Source of the DNA: RHLJ01 sp963974345 | GTDB lineage: Bacteria; Bacteroidota; Rhodothermia; Balneolales; Balneolaceae | Assembly (NCBI GenBank): GCA_963974345.1 | Contig: CAXBBW010000001.1 | Span: 62,001-126,000, forward strand | Direction of reading: 5' to 3' | DNA: 64,000 bases | In this document: positions 17,301-26,260 of the stretch, piece after piece | Position numbering within the stretch: the stretch's first letter is position 1 | How the letters are laid out: every line of letters begins with the position of its first letter | Translations under genes and position numbers: made by a program | Notes under the pieces: model-generated | Database searches by the model: none | Told to the model about the DNA's origin: nothing | Seen by the model: the letters and a program-made list of their open reading frames with translations, nothing else

Positions 17301-17897
17301 CTATTTTGTGTTCTTTTTATATAATGATTCTTCAAGAATAATATCCAATACCTTTTTTGGTAGGAGTTCTAACAATTGATCTTGAGAATTAATAAGCTCC
17401 TTTATCTTAGAAGAAGAAACATTAATTGGAGTATGTTCTACAAAAGTTGTTCTTTCTAAGATATATTTTTCTACCTCAAAATGATTCGCCCCTGGTCTTT
17501 GAGCAACTAATAATGGAACTTCTTTAATTAGTTCTCCGTGATGTTTCCAGGTATGGAATTTAGAAAGGCTATCTTCACCCATACAAAAAAAGAATGTCAC
17601 TTCTGGATGTAATTCTTTTAAATGCTTGACTGTATTAAATGAAAATGAAGGTTTAGGTAGCTCATTTTCTATAGTCATTATGCTAAGATTTTCAACTTCA
17701 GAAAAAGCTACCTCTAACATTTCATGCCGAATCGAATAAGAAACATGCTCTTCACCTTTTTTGTGAGGTGGAAAAGGGGTAAGAAGTACCCACAGTTGAT
17801 CAATTATTTCAGATTGAAGGAAAGAATGGGCAATTGACACATGTCCTTTATGGACCGGATCAAATGTCCCACCAAATAATCCAATCCTTCTACTCAT
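17301..17897 (-). CDS. nadD: Nicotinate-nucleotide adenylyltransferase
   Basis: This enzyme adenylates nicotinate mononucleotide in the NAD biosynthesis pathway. The nucleotidyltransferase signature GGTFDPVHKGH lies at residues 9-19, with TPFPPHK in the middle and a C-terminal INVSSSKIKELI in place of the usual ISST motif. Length (198) is typical. Its ATG overlaps the bamD stop by one base (TAATG), indicating translational coupling. Confidence 0.96.
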   Translation of the reverse strand: MSRRIGLFGGTFDPVHKGHVSIAHSFLQSEIIDQLWVLLTPFPPHKKGEEHVSYSIRHEMLEVAFSEVENLSIMTIENELPKPSFSFNTVKHLKELHPEVTFFFCMGEDSLSKFHTWKHHGELIKEVPLLVAQRPGANHFEVEKYILERTTFVEHTPINVSSSKIKELINSQDQLLELLPKKVLDIILEESLYKKNTK

Positions 17898-18724
17898 TAA
17901 TTGCTTCCTAAGCTATCGCCTGAAGATGGAGGATCGAGTTTGGAAATTTTTTCGGTAGCCTCAAGATATAATGCCTCAACTTTTTCCCTGTTTTCGCTTT
18001 GTGGAAATAATTGGATAAATTTTTCGTAGCTACTTACTGCCATACTGTACCGTTCAAGTTGTTTAGAATCAATACTTCGATCAGCGTAAGTAATAAAAGT
18101 TTCTATCTGCTTGATTAAAGCTCGTTCTGCCCAAATAGATTCAGGGTATTTATCGATAGTTTGATCATAATAAATAGTAGCAGCTAAAAAGCGATCGGTT
18201 CTGAGATAGAATTCAGCAGATTCATAATTCTTTCTAGCAAGTTTATTTCTCAACTCATCAATTTTGGAAGCAGACTCTAATACGAACTCAGAATTTGGAT
18301 ACTTAGTATTAAAAAGCTGGAATAACTCAATGGCTCTTCCTGTTGCACTTTGATCTAATCGATATCTAGGACTTTGTTGGTAGTAACAAAGAGCTCGTTT
18401 ATATTCTACTTCCTCTCTTTTTGGATTTCTTGGGTAATAACTTATATAGCGCTCATATTCAGAAGCAGCAAGGATGTACTGCTTATCGTTATAGTAACTC
18501 TCAGCAAGAAAAAATTGAGCGTCTTCTGCGAAAGTAGTACCTCTACCAACTCTAGTCACCAAATTAAATCCATAAGCAGCATCTCCGTATTTACCTTTTT
18601 CAAAAAGTGCCACAGATTTATCATAGGCAACTTCAATAGGTTCACCAGGACGGACAAGGTCTTTATTCTTGCAAGCAGTAAAAAGCATTATTGTTGAAAA
18701 TAATGCAATGGACAAATATCTCAT
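17897..18724 (-). CDS. bamD: Outer-membrane assembly lipoprotein BamD
   Basis: BamD is the TPR lipoprotein of the BAM complex that inserts beta-barrel proteins. I use the ATG at 18722-18724 because it gives a proper lipoprotein signal (MRYLSIALFSTIMLFTAC, lipid Cys18); a GTG start 30 bases upstream would add ten polar residues and overlap the prenyl synthase. The mature protein has repeated TPR units (YDKSVALFEKGKYGDAAYGF; ADDAQFFLAESYYNDKQY-like; AIELFQLFNTKYPNSEF; YYDQTIDKYPES), the five-repeat BamD pattern. It is followed directly by nadD. Confidence 0.92.
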   Translation of the reverse strand: MRYLSIALFSTIMLFTACKNKDLVRPGEPIEVAYDKSVALFEKGKYGDAAYGFNLVTRVGRGTTFAEDAQFFLAESYYNDKQYILAASEYERYISYYPRNPKREEVEYKRALCYYQQSPRYRLDQSATGRAIELFQLFNTKYPNSEFVLESASKIDELRNKLARKNYESAEFYLRTDRFLAATIYYDQTIDKYPESIWAERALIKQIETFITYADRSIDSKQLERYSMAVSSYEKFIQLFPQSENREKVEALYLEATEKISKLDPPSSGDSLGSN

Positions 18725-18743
18725 TTTATAAGGTCTAATTTCT

Positions 18744-19739
18744 TTAGTGATCACGATATCGTAAAAATGTAAGTAATTTTTTTAGTTCTTCTTTGTAATT
18801 CGATGCTGGAAAGTGCTCTAGTAATTCAAAAGCTTTTTTATATCTGCGTTCAATTTCACTAGCAACATCTTCAATAATTTTTAAATCCTTCATTAAGGTC
18901 AACACATGTTCTACTGACTCTTTTGTAGGATTCTTATTTAATAACGTTTCTTTTATTAAAGCTTTTTCGTCTTTGTTTGCTCGTTCTAACGCAAGTATAG
19001 TAAGATATGTTTTCTTTCCCTCAAAAATATCTCCACCTGCTCTTTTTCCAAACTTTTCAGGGTCAGCGATAGCATCTAAAAGATCATCCTGAATTTGAAA
19101 GGCAATACCCATCTCATTACCAATGAGTGCTAATTCTTCTCTTTGCGTTGAGGTTGAATGTGCCACGATAGCTCCCATTTCAAGAGAAGCACTAAGTAAG
19201 GCTGCCGTTTTACCAGAAATCATCTCAATGTATTCATTAAGTTCTACATCTTCACGATCAACAAACTCCATATCCAAAGCCTGACCTTCACAAACAGTAA
19301 CGGTTGCTTTCAGAAATACATCATATAAAGCCGAAAATTCTTGCTTTGTGTATTCTTCATTGTGGCCATAAAAAGCTAGCTGTTGCATGGCTCCAGCAAA
19401 CATAACATCGCCAGAAAGAATCGCTACATTTTCGTCCCATTTTTTAAACACACTTGGTTTACCGCGCCTGGTATCGGCTGAATCCATAATATCATCATGT
19501 ACAAGAGTGAAATTATGTAGAATTTCTACAGCTAATGCAGCTGAAATAGAGTCTTGGGAATTACCCTTACACATACCACAAGCAAACATAGTAAGAACTG
19601 GACGAATTCTCTTCCCACCTGCTGTTAACGCATACTCAAAAGGCTTATATAGCGTAACTGGATGATCGGGAAGATTAAGATTAGCTAGCGCTGTTTCTAT
19701 CTCTGAATAAAATTGTTTTTGTAAATCCGTAGTGCTCAA
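18744..19739 (-). CDS. Short-chain trans-prenyl diphosphate synthase (FPP/GGPP type)
   Basis: This enzyme condenses IPP with allylic diphosphates. The first aspartate motif DDIMD is at residues 82-86 (followed by SADTRRG), the second is QIQDDLLD, and GGKRIRP near 41-47 binds diphosphate. The first motif lacks the two-residue insert of E. coli IspA. A bulky Phe77 five residues before it should limit chain length to C15-C20. The start is TTG at 19737-19739; a stop lies 15 bases upstream and there is no early ATG. It is 51 bp downstream of the IPP isomerase, so the two make isoprenoid precursors together. Confidence 0.92.
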   Translation of the reverse strand: MSTTDLQKQFYSEIETALANLNLPDHPVTLYKPFEYALTAGGKRIRPVLTMFACGMCKGNSQDSISAALAVEILHNFTLVHDDIMDSADTRRGKPSVFKKWDENVAILSGDVMFAGAMQQLAFYGHNEEYTKQEFSALYDVFLKATVTVCEGQALDMEFVDREDVELNEYIEMISGKTAALLSASLEMGAIVAHSTSTQREELALIGNEMGIAFQIQDDLLDAIADPEKFGKRAGGDIFEGKKTYLTILALERANKDEKALIKETLLNKNPTKESVEHVLTLMKDLKIIEDVASEIERRYKKAFELLEHFPASNYKEELKKLLTFLRYRDH

Positions 19740-19790
19740 ATCAAATCTGTAGAATTAACTTATCAAGATAAGAAATATGATAGAGCTTTA

Positions 19791-20819
19791 TCAGCATGAT
19801 TTAGGTAAAATATGAGATGAATTTAATTCTGAAACTGAGCTACAACCTAATAAAGTAAGGATTATCAATAAGTCGTTTTTCCAACCATCAAACAAAAGCT
19901 GAACGCCTTCCAAACCGTTTTCAGATATGGCCTTAATGATAGGTTGAGCTGAAGCCGTAAAAGTACTTCCTAGGCATAAAGCTTTGGCAATATCATGCGC
20001 AGAACGTATTCCGCCAGATGCAATTAATTCGAAACTCCTCTCCCACTGAAGTGAACTTATCTGCGTTAGACATTCTACTGTAGGAATTCCCCAATTATCG
20101 AAATTATGGCTCGGAGATTTGTTGGAAGAGCGATAGTTCTCAACCTTAGCCCAACTTGTACCACCAGCTCCGGATACATCTAAAACTTCAACACCAACAT
20201 TTAATAATCTTTTTGCCACATATTTAGAAATTCCAGCTCCAGTTTCTTTTACAATTACAGGAACCGAGACATCTTTAACTAACTGTTCAATCCCATTTAG
20301 AACTCCTCTGAAATTTCGGTCGCCTTCGGGTTGCATTATTTCTTGAAGTGGATTTAAATGCACAATTACTGCATCTGCTTCAATACTATGTATAAGATTC
20401 TTCAATTTGTCTTTTGAGAATCCTTCAATTAATTGAACACCTCCAATATTTGCACTTATAAACGCTTTTGGTGCTTTTTCTCGAACTATAGAGAACGTTT
20501 TAGTAAGCGTTTTATCTTCTAACATTGCGCGTTGACTTCCCACTCCAAACGGAAGGTTATTGATTTCACAAAATTCGGCAATTATTGCATTTACCGGCCC
20601 AGCATCAGCATATCCACCAGTCATTGATGAAATAAACAAAGGAAAAGAAAAGCTTCTTCCAAGAAATATAGCTTCTGTGGAAACTTCGTCTAAATTAACT
20701 TCAGGAAGTGCATTGTGGTTAAAATAGAATTGATCAAATCCTGATGATTGTGTGTATTGAGTCCCCTCAGTTACGGTTAGCTCAACATGATCTTTTTTTC
20801 TTTGTCGGATATCTGCCAT
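19791..20819 (-). CDS. fni: Type 2 isopentenyl-diphosphate isomerase (FMN-dependent)
   Basis: Interconverts IPP and DMAPP using reduced FMN. RQRKKDHVEL at the N-terminus, FPLFISSMTGG, NLPFGVGSQRAMLED, NIGGVQL, HLNPLQE and SGAGGTSW followed by ASGGIRSAHD are hallmark segments. I start at the ATG at 20817-20819 (MADIRQRKKDH), which matches the family N-terminus; a TTG 36 bases upstream would add twelve extra residues running toward the repeat element. An interspersed palindromic repeat occupies the short gap upstream. Confidence 0.95.
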   Translation of the reverse strand: MADIRQRKKDHVELTVTEGTQYTQSSGFDQFYFNHNALPEVNLDEVSTEAIFLGRSFSFPLFISSMTGGYADAGPVNAIIAEFCEINNLPFGVGSQRAMLEDKTLTKTFSIVREKAPKAFISANIGGVQLIEGFSKDKLKNLIHSIEADAVIVHLNPLQEIMQPEGDRNFRGVLNGIEQLVKDVSVPVIVKETGAGISKYVAKRLLNVGVEVLDVSGAGGTSWAKVENYRSSNKSPSHNFDNWGIPTVECLTQISSLQWERSFELIASGGIRSAHDIAKALCLGSTFTASAQPIIKAISENGLEGVQLLFDGWKNDLLIILTLLGCSSVSELNSSHILPKSC

Positions 20820-20869
20820 GAGAGGAAGTTCCAAATTCCAAGTATCAAATACCAACGTTTTATCAGCTC

Positions 20870-20949
20870 GTCATTCTGATCCGTCAGTTGACGGAGAAGA
20901 ACCTAACCGAATATCCAACAAGATCCCTCGAAAGTATCCTCAGGATGAC
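20870..20949 (+). repeat. Interspersed palindromic repeat, family 1, copy a
   Basis: An 80-bp element between the SDR stop and the fni start, bounded by GTCATTCTGA and TCAGGATGAC, which are inverted repeats with one mismatch. Inside it CCGTCA-GT-TGACGG forms a second palindrome. The right half (GATCCCTCGAAAGTATCC) matches copy b at 27079. It has no coding capacity, and the outer arms can pair into a long hairpin. Confidence 0.85.
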
Positions 20950-20961
20950 TTTGGTAGAGTA

Positions 20962-21681
20962 TCAAGGCAAGTAAGAGCCACTATTCACATGGAAAGTCTG
21001 TCCCGTAGCATGTTTAAGTTTTCCCTCAGCAAGGAAAAGCACCAGATTGGCAAACTCTTCAGTTGGGGCAATGGTATCCAAGAATAAACCTTGAGTTAGA
21101 TATTCAGCTCCATACACTTCTATAGATTCTCTAGCCATATCGGTATCTACAAAACCTGGAGCGATAGAATAGGCTGTGATTCCATCTTTACCGAAGCTAC
21201 GTGCGATACTTTTAGTTAAACCAATCATTCCTGCTTTGCTGGCCGCATAAGAAGCATATTCCTGAGTATCGCCTCGCTGACCTGCACGACTTGAGATATT
21301 GATGATCCTTCCTTCTATTCCTCGTTCTTTCCAAGCGTTAATCGCCCATTTACATAGTAATGCAGTAGAACGAAGATTTACTTGCATGGTTTTGTCCCAG
21401 TTATCCAACCATTCTTTATCGGAAATAGTGAAATCTGCATCTTTAAACATTCCCGCGTTGTTTATTAATATCTCTGGGATTTCTTCGGCTTCGAATAGTT
21501 CTTTGAGCTTGACAACATCTTCAGGTTTTGAAAGGTCACAAGCAATGTGTTGGTATTTGTTATTTGTTGAATCTTTAATTGGTGATCTTGAGGTTCCTAC
21601 AACCTGATGACTATTTATTAATAGCGAATCTTTAATTGCCTTTCCTATTCCGCGGGACGAGCCTGTAAGTAATACCTTCAT
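20962..21681 (-). CDS. Short-chain dehydrogenase/reductase (FabG-like)
   Basis: An NAD(P)-dependent oxidoreductase of the classical SDR type. From the chosen ATG at 21679-21681, TGSSRGIG at residues 6-13 binds the cofactor; NNAG follows, and the catalytic set is Ser in NISSRAG and Tyr-Lys in YASYAASKAG. The C-terminal TGQTFHVNSG is typical of 3-oxoacyl-ACP reductase-like members. A TTG 63 bases upstream would add 21 residues unrelated to the Rossmann start, so I reject it. The specific substrate is not evident. Confidence 0.9.
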   Translation of the reverse strand: MKVLLTGSSRGIGKAIKDSLLINSHQVVGTSRSPIKDSTNNKYQHIACDLSKPEDVVKLKELFEAEEIPEILINNAGMFKDADFTISDKEWLDNWDKTMQVNLRSTALLCKWAINAWKERGIEGRIINISSRAGQRGDTQEYASYAASKAGMIGLTKSIARSFGKDGITAYSIAPGFVDTDMARESIEVYGAEYLTQGLFLDTIAPTEEFANLVLFLAEGKLKHATGQTFHVNSGSYLP

Positions 21682-22010
21682 CCTATATTTTCTAATTTGT
21701 CTGTTAACTTTGTTGAATATGAGTCCTACAATATTCAGATACAAATAACTTACTTAGATAAAGTCATTCAGAGCGAAAGGGAAGAATCTGCACAATTAAT
21801 GAGCGGTGAAGATTCTTAACCTCGTTCAGTAGCTCTGCTGCATAATACCTACCTAGAATCTCCAGCTTCTACTAAAAGGGATCAGAGCGTCCGAAAAAAA
21901 TTCAAAGGATACCTTCCTACCTAGATTTAAGCGAGATGCTTGACGAAGCTAAAAAAAAATACAAGAAGACCACTTCGCTTTGCTCGTGAATGGAAATAGG
22001 ACTAATGAAT
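21682..22010. other. 329-bp gap holding degenerate repeat debris
   Basis: No ORF with coding character is seen. The left part carries a half copy of the family 1 repeat (21763 onward). The right part has fragments such as CTTCGCTTTGCTCGTGAATGG (21973-21993, only approximate to the element end) and GCGAGATGCTTGACGAAGC. It reads as decayed interspersed elements between the SDR gene and the DUF2480 gene. Confidence 0.55.
21763..21815 (+). repeat. Interspersed palindromic repeat, family 1, degenerate copy c
   Basis: The left arm GTCATTCAGAGCGAAAGG followed by GAAGAATCTGCACAATTAA closely follows the left half of copies b and d. The matching right arm TCAGGATGAC is missing, so this is a partial or decayed copy. 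Confidence 0.7.
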
Positions 22011-22520
22011 CTACCCTTTCCAAACAGGTACGAAGCTACAAGCTTCGCCGTACATAATCTTTTTAGCTGATCCCATTAATTGATTGGTAGCCAATAGGTA
22101 AATTGAATCAGGTACATGAATATCTCCACATCCTTTTAGCAGTACAAACTTATTTTGGTACTGACTCCAATCATAGAATTCTATATTTCGTCTGTAAAGT
22201 TCATGGGTAACTTCTTTAGCAGATAAGTGAAATACTTCTTTTGCGAATTGATTGGCATGAGTTGTAATTAACATCCAAGCCCAGGGAGCAACAATGGCAT
22301 CGGTTGAACAGAATACAGATAGATATTTCCCTTTGTATTGCGACCAGTCGTGGTTTTCAAGATGAGTCCTGAAATCATTCTCCTTTAACATCAAGCCCAA
22401 GTGCAGAAAGTCTTTAATATCCAGCTCAACAATTGGTGTGGAATCATGAAAAAGCTTAGCTAGATCTATGGTGATAAGCTTTTGGTTTGCTTTTACTTTA
22501 TTTATGATGGGTTCTGTCAT
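22011..22520 (-). CDS. DUF2480 family protein, SUF-linked
   Basis: A 169-residue cytoplasmic protein matching DUF2480: NKV near the start, VELDIKDFLHLGLMLKENDFR, NHDWSQYKGKYLSVFCSTDAIVAPWAWML and a C-terminal KGCGDIHVPDSIY. The conserved Cys and His residues (VFCSTD, GCGDIH) could bind metal, but no activity is established. In Bacteroidota this family tends to sit beside suf genes, and here it follows sufA after a 173-bp repeat-bearing gap. I infer an accessory role in Fe-S assembly. Confidence 0.8.
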   Translation of the reverse strand: MTEPIINKVKANQKLITIDLAKLFHDSTPIVELDIKDFLHLGLMLKENDFRTHLENHDWSQYKGKYLSVFCSTDAIVAPWAWMLITTHANQFAKEVFHLSAKEVTHELYRRNIEFYDWSQYQNKFVLLKGCGDIHVPDSIYLLATNQLMGSAKKIMYGEACSFVPVWKG

Positions 22521-22538
22521 CTAATTTATTTTTAGTTT

Positions 22539-22558
22539 GTCCCTCATTGGAGAGGGAC
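22539..22558. repeat. GC-rich hairpin, family 2
   Basis: GTCCCTC (22539-22545) pairs with GAGGGAC (22552-22558) around a six-base loop. It is conspicuous in an AT-rich gap between sufA and the DUF2480 gene and is similar in form to the hairpins at 22657, 38322 and 39039. Confidence 0.65.
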
Positions 22559-22613
22559 AGAATCAAAACTTGTTTTGGTTCAGGGAGAGGACAGAATGGC
22601 TATGTACTTACTG

Positions 22614-22676
22614 CCTTGAGTATGTCTTCCTCTGATTCTCCGCTTTCGGTGAATCGGTCTCCCTCCAAAGGGAGAC
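22614..22676. repeat. Family 2 repeat, copy A
   Basis: A 63-bp segment that aligns along its length with 24873-24934: CCTTrAGTAT, then TGATTCTCCG, a CGG hairpin, and a terminal (C)CCTCC...GGGxGAC stem. Here GTCTCCCT (22657-22664) pairs perfectly with AGGGAGAC (22669-22676). It lies between sufA and DUF2480. Confidence 0.75.
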
Positions 22677-22693
22677 ACTTTCTTCTTTAAAAA

Positions 22694-23032
22694 CTAAATA
22701 CTAAAACTTTCCCCGCAAGAGCAAGTACGGCTAGCATTTGGGTTATGGAAATGAAAGCCTTGACCTTCTAATCCATCGGTATAATCGAGCTCAGTTCCTG
22801 CTAAATAAAGAAAGCTTCGCATATCTACGAGAACTTTCATTCCATTTAGTTCAAACACTTGATCTTGCTCACTCGGCTTTTCATCAGTTGCAAAATCTAG
22901 ATTATAAGTCAGACCAGAACATCCCCCACTAACCACTCCTACTTTAAGGAATGAATCTTTAGATATTCCTTTCTCAGATCGAATTTCGTCGATTCTTTGA
23001 AAAGCCCGTTCACTAATAGTGATCTCACTCAT
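22694..23032 (-). CDS. sufA: A-type Fe-S carrier (SufA/IscA/ErpA family)
   Basis: Carries and delivers Fe-S clusters to apoproteins. The three ligand cysteines are visible: SGGCSGLTYNL and the C-terminal TCSCGESF. At 112 residues it is typical. It begins four bases after the nfu stop, placing it in the suf operon. SufA, IscA and ErpA cannot be separated by sequence alone; the symbol reflects the operon. Confidence 0.93.
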   Translation of the reverse strand: MSEITISERAFQRIDEIRSEKGISKDSFLKVGVVSGGCSGLTYNLDFATDEKPSEQDQVFELNGMKVLVDMRSFLYLAGTELDYTDGLEGQGFHFHNPNASRTCSCGESFSI

Positions 23033-23036
23033 TGGT

Positions 23037-23588
23037 TTAAACTGAAATTACCTGAATTTCTGGATCAATACGTTTTACCATGCTTTCGATAGCATATAAG
23101 GTACCTGAAGAGGCTGTAGGACACGTTCCACACGCCCCTTGATAATGAACTTTTAAACGGTTGCTTTCTAGTCCCAGAACTTTCAGTCCACCACCATCAG
23201 CCAATAAATAAGGTCTAACTTGTTCGTCTAGCATACGATTGATTTCATGAAGCCGTGGATCATCAGACTCAGCAGCTTCCTTACTTACATGGACCTCAGA
23301 ATCGTCTTCATCAAAAATCTGCGCTTCTGCTTCACGGATTGGAGGAGCTAGCTTACGAAGTAATTCTGACCATACCGCAGAGCCATCTTGAGTTACTGTG
23401 ATGTATTTATCTACATAATAGACATTAATTACACTATCAATTGCGAATAGCGCTGAAGCAAGGATATCTCCTTCCGCTTCCATACTGTTTTCGAACGAAC
23501 GTGTGGTTCCATTTGTAAGAGGTTCATCCAATACAAAACGCATTGCGTCTGGGTTTGGCGTACGTTCTATTTCTTTAATTTTAGCCAT
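23037..23588 (-). CDS. NifU-like Fe-S scaffold (Nfu)
   Basis: A 183-residue protein with an N-terminal Nfu_N domain (ERTPNPDAMRFVL, residues ~7-90), an acidic linker, and a C-terminal NFU domain (LDEQVRPYLLADGGGLKVLG) carrying the cluster-binding CGTC in YQGACGTCPTA. It transfers assembled clusters to targets. An AGGAG box precedes the ATG. It lies 13 bp downstream of sufS. Confidence 0.93.
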   Translation of the reverse strand: MAKIKEIERTPNPDAMRFVLDEPLTNGTTRSFENSMEAEGDILASALFAIDSVINVYYVDKYITVTQDGSAVWSELLRKLAPPIREAEAQIFDEDDSEVHVSKEAAESDDPRLHEINRMLDEQVRPYLLADGGGLKVLGLESNRLKVHYQGACGTCPTASSGTLYAIESMVKRIDPEIQVISV

Positions 23589-23601
23589 TTATTTCTCCTT
23601 T

Positions 23602-24849
23602 TTATCCAAAAAATTCTTTTGTGTATTCAATGCCTTCAACTAAACGATCAATATCGTCTTCGTTATTATAAAACGAAATGGAAGCTCTAAGTGTGCCAGG
23701 AATTCTAAAATGATCCATTACAGGTTGCGCACAATGATGTCCAGTTCGAACAGCAATACCTTCTTTATCAAGAATTGTACCCGCATCTGTAGGATGAATT
23801 CCATCCAATAAAAAAGAAATTACAGAAGCTTTATTATCAGCGGTTCCAATAATATTAAGTCCATCAATAGAAGAAAGCTTTTTAGTAGCATATTCAACTA
23901 ACTCAGCTTCTCTTTCAGCGATATGTTCAATTCCAATCGTATTTATAAAGTCGATTGCAGCTGCAAAGCCAACTCCAGCTGAAATTGGAGGAGTTCCGGC
24001 TTCAAATTTATGTGGAAGATCATTCCATGTAGTTTTTGCAAAAGTAACCTTATCAATCATATCTCCACCACCACGATATGGGGGCATAGCTTCGAGCATT
24101 TCTTTTTTTCCGTATAAAATACCAAAGCCTGTTGGACCACATATTTTATGCGCCGAAAAAGCGTAAAAATCTACCTCTAAGGCTTGAACATCTACTCTTG
24201 AATGAGGAATTGCTTGCGCTCCATCAACTAAAACCGGAATTCCTTTAGCATGTGATGCTTCAATAATTTCTTTAATGGGATTAATTGTCCCAAGTGCATT
24301 AGAAACATGAATAACAGCGACTATTTTAGTTTTATCTGAAAGAAGCTCATAGAACTTCTCCATTATCAACTCGCCGTTTTCATCCATTGGGATGACTTTA
24401 AGTGTCGCTCCAGTTTGTTCACCAATCAATTGCCAAGGAACAATATTGGCGTGATGTTCCATCTCAGTAACAAGAATCTCGTCACCTTCTTTTAAATGGG
24501 TTCTTCCATAAGAACTTGCCACTAGATTAATGGAGTCAGTAGTTCCCGTTGTATAAATAATCTCTTCTAAATGCTTAGCATTGATGAAAGTTCGAACTTT
24601 CTCACGGGTAGATTCAAATGCGTCGGTGGCTTTCTGACTTAAAGTATGAATGCCACGATGAACATTTGCATGTTCAGTAGAGTGATATTTATTTATGCGA
24701 TCAATTACTGATTGTGGCATTTGACTAGAAGCACCACTATCCAGATATACCAATTTTTTTCCGTTAACCTCTTGGTTAAGAACAGGAAACTGAGATCGAA
24801 TTTCTTCCCAGTTAATCTTAGTTGGTATGTCTGTTTTAGTTTGATTCAT
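23602..24849 (-). CDS. sufS: Cysteine desulfurase SufS
   Basis: A PLP enzyme that mobilises sulfur from cysteine for SUF Fe-S assembly. HHANIVPWQ, the PLP lysine in SAHKICGPTGFG and the persulfide cysteine in RTGHHCAQP identify a group II desulfurase. At 415 residues it is full length. It normally needs SufE or SufU to accept the sulfur, but neither is encoded in this window. A family 2 repeat occupies the gap between sufD and sufS. Confidence 0.96.
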   Translation of the reverse strand: MNQTKTDIPTKINWEEIRSQFPVLNQEVNGKKLVYLDSGASSQMPQSVIDRINKYHSTEHANVHRGIHTLSQKATDAFESTREKVRTFINAKHLEEIIYTTGTTDSINLVASSYGRTHLKEGDEILVTEMEHHANIVPWQLIGEQTGATLKVIPMDENGELIMEKFYELLSDKTKIVAVIHVSNALGTINPIKEIIEASHAKGIPVLVDGAQAIPHSRVDVQALEVDFYAFSAHKICGPTGFGILYGKKEMLEAMPPYRGGGDMIDKVTFAKTTWNDLPHKFEAGTPPISAGVGFAAAIDFINTIGIEHIAEREAELVEYATKKLSSIDGLNIIGTADNKASVISFLLDGIHPTDAGTILDKEGIAVRTGHHCAQPVMDHFRIPGTLRASISFYNNEDDIDRLVEGIEYTKEFFG

Positions 24850-24872
24850 TATTTAAACGTGAAGGTTCTACT

Positions 24873-24934
24873 CCTTAAGTATACTCCCTTTGATTCTCCG
24901 TAAGCGGATAAACTGCCTACCTCCTCTGGGGGAC
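24873..24934. repeat. Family 2 repeat, copy B
   Basis: A 62-bp relative of copy A at 22614, sharing CCTTrAGTAT, the ten-base TGATTCTCCG and the terminal CCTCC...GGGGGAC stem. It sits in the ~100-bp gap between sufD and sufS. Confidence 0.75.
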
Positions 24935-24949
24935 AATTTTCGATATTAA

Positions 24950-26260
24950 TTACTTATCATCTCTATTTGTGTATTGAATCACTTCTTTTAATAGAAGCTT
25001 TTCAACAGATTCTACTGCCATGCTTTCAACACTTTCGAGTGCAAAAGCGTAAACAAGTAACTCACGCGATTTTTGCTCTGTTAATCCACGACTTTGAAGG
25101 TAAAAAACCTCTTCATCTTGTAACTGACCAATTGTTGCACCGTGTGAACACAATACGTCATCTGCAAAAATTTCAAGTTGAGGCTTTGTGTTTACTTTAC
25201 CTTCATCAGAAATCAACAGGTTTCTATTTTCCTGAAAGGAGTCAATCTTTTGAGCATCTTTTGCTACAAAAATCTTTCCGTTAAAAATAGAATGTGCTTT
25301 ATCATTAACTACTACTTTATGTAGTTGATGGCTCTTTCCATAAGGAAAACGATGATCCATAATAGAGTGAGTATCAGCGATTTGCTCACCATCAATCAAC
25401 ACCAATCCATCAACAGTGAAATCCACTTCTTCAGCATTCTGAATTACACGAGGATCGTTTCTAAACAGCTTTGCGCCCAAACAAATGGTATAAGAATGAT
25501 ACTCAGCATTTTTATCTAGCATCGCGATAGGACGAGAAACGTGTGATGCCTGCTTTGAATCTCTTTGAATTCGTGCATGATGAACATTTGAACCTGTAAA
25601 CATCTTAAATTCTGTGACAGGAACATTTAAGTACACATTATCAGCTAAACCAATATGCTCTTCGATAATGGTAGACTTTGAGAACATCTCCCCTACATAA
25701 AGTAACCTTGGCGTTGCATAAAAAGGTTTTTCAGCATCAGTAAAGACATTTAGTATATGAATTGGAGCTTTTATTACGGTTTCTTCAGGTACGTAAATAA
25801 ATGTTCCATCAGAAAATGCCGCATCGTTAAAAGGTGCGAATACATCGTCATCGTAATTAGTTATAGTTCCTAAATAAGTTTTAACTGAATCGTGATCTGT
25901 ACTTCCAGCAAGATTACCCACAACTACACCATTTGGGAGTCCTTCTATTGAAGATAATTTTTCATTATAGATTCCATTCACAAAAACCAATCTGGTGTTT
26001 AGCGCTTCAGGTAAATAGTGGTCTGATATATCACCAACTTCAGATACCCCTGCTTCTTCAACAGATACAAACTTATTTTTGGTAATTGATTTGAGATCAA
26101 TAAATCTCCAATCCTCATCTTTACGAGTCGGGAAAGCTGTTTCTTCGAGCGAAACTCTTCCACGTTCATTTATTGCTCTAATTGAAATAGAAGTTCCTTT
26201 TGGTTCAACCTCTCCTCCAATGTACGATAGCAGTGTTTCTTTTTGTAATACTTCACTCAT
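24950..26260 (-). CDS. sufD: SUF scaffold subunit SufD
   Basis: SufD pairs with SufB in the SufBC2D scaffold that builds Fe-S clusters. The 436-residue protein has the N-terminal helical region, the right-handed beta-helix core (EHIGLADNVYLNVPVTEF... DTHSIMDHRFPYGKSHQLHK) and the C-terminal segment FADDVLCSHGATIGQLQDEEVFYLQSRG, whose Cys-Ser-His-Gly is a family signature. Its ATG overlaps the sufC stop by one base (TAATG). Confidence 0.96.
   Translation of the reverse strand: MSEVLQKETLLSYIGGEVEPKGTSISIRAINERGRVSLEETAFPTRKDEDWRFIDLKSITKNKFVSVEEAGVSEVGDISDHYLPEALNTRLVFVNGIYNEKLSSIEGLPNGVVVGNLAGSTDHDSVKTYLGTITNYDDDVFAPFNDAAFSDGTFIYVPEETVIKAPIHILNVFTDAEKPFYATPRLLYVGEMFSKSTIIEEHIGLADNVYLNVPVTEFKMFTGSNVHHARIQRDSKQASHVSRPIAMLDKNAEYHSYTICLGAKLFRNDPRVIQNAEEVDFTVDGLVLIDGEQIADTHSIMDHRFPYGKSHQLHKVVVNDKAHSIFNGKIFVAKDAQKIDSFQENRNLLISDEGKVNTKPQLEIFADDVLCSHGATIGQLQDEEVFYLQSRGLTEQKSRELLVYAFALESVESMAVESVEKLLLKEVIQYTNRDDK

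Noticed and set aside
20818..21087. Plus-strand 89-codon ORF over the repeat and SDR end
   Set aside because: It overlaps the family 1 repeat and the antisense of the SDR gene, has a skewed Ser/Arg composition and no recognisable domain.
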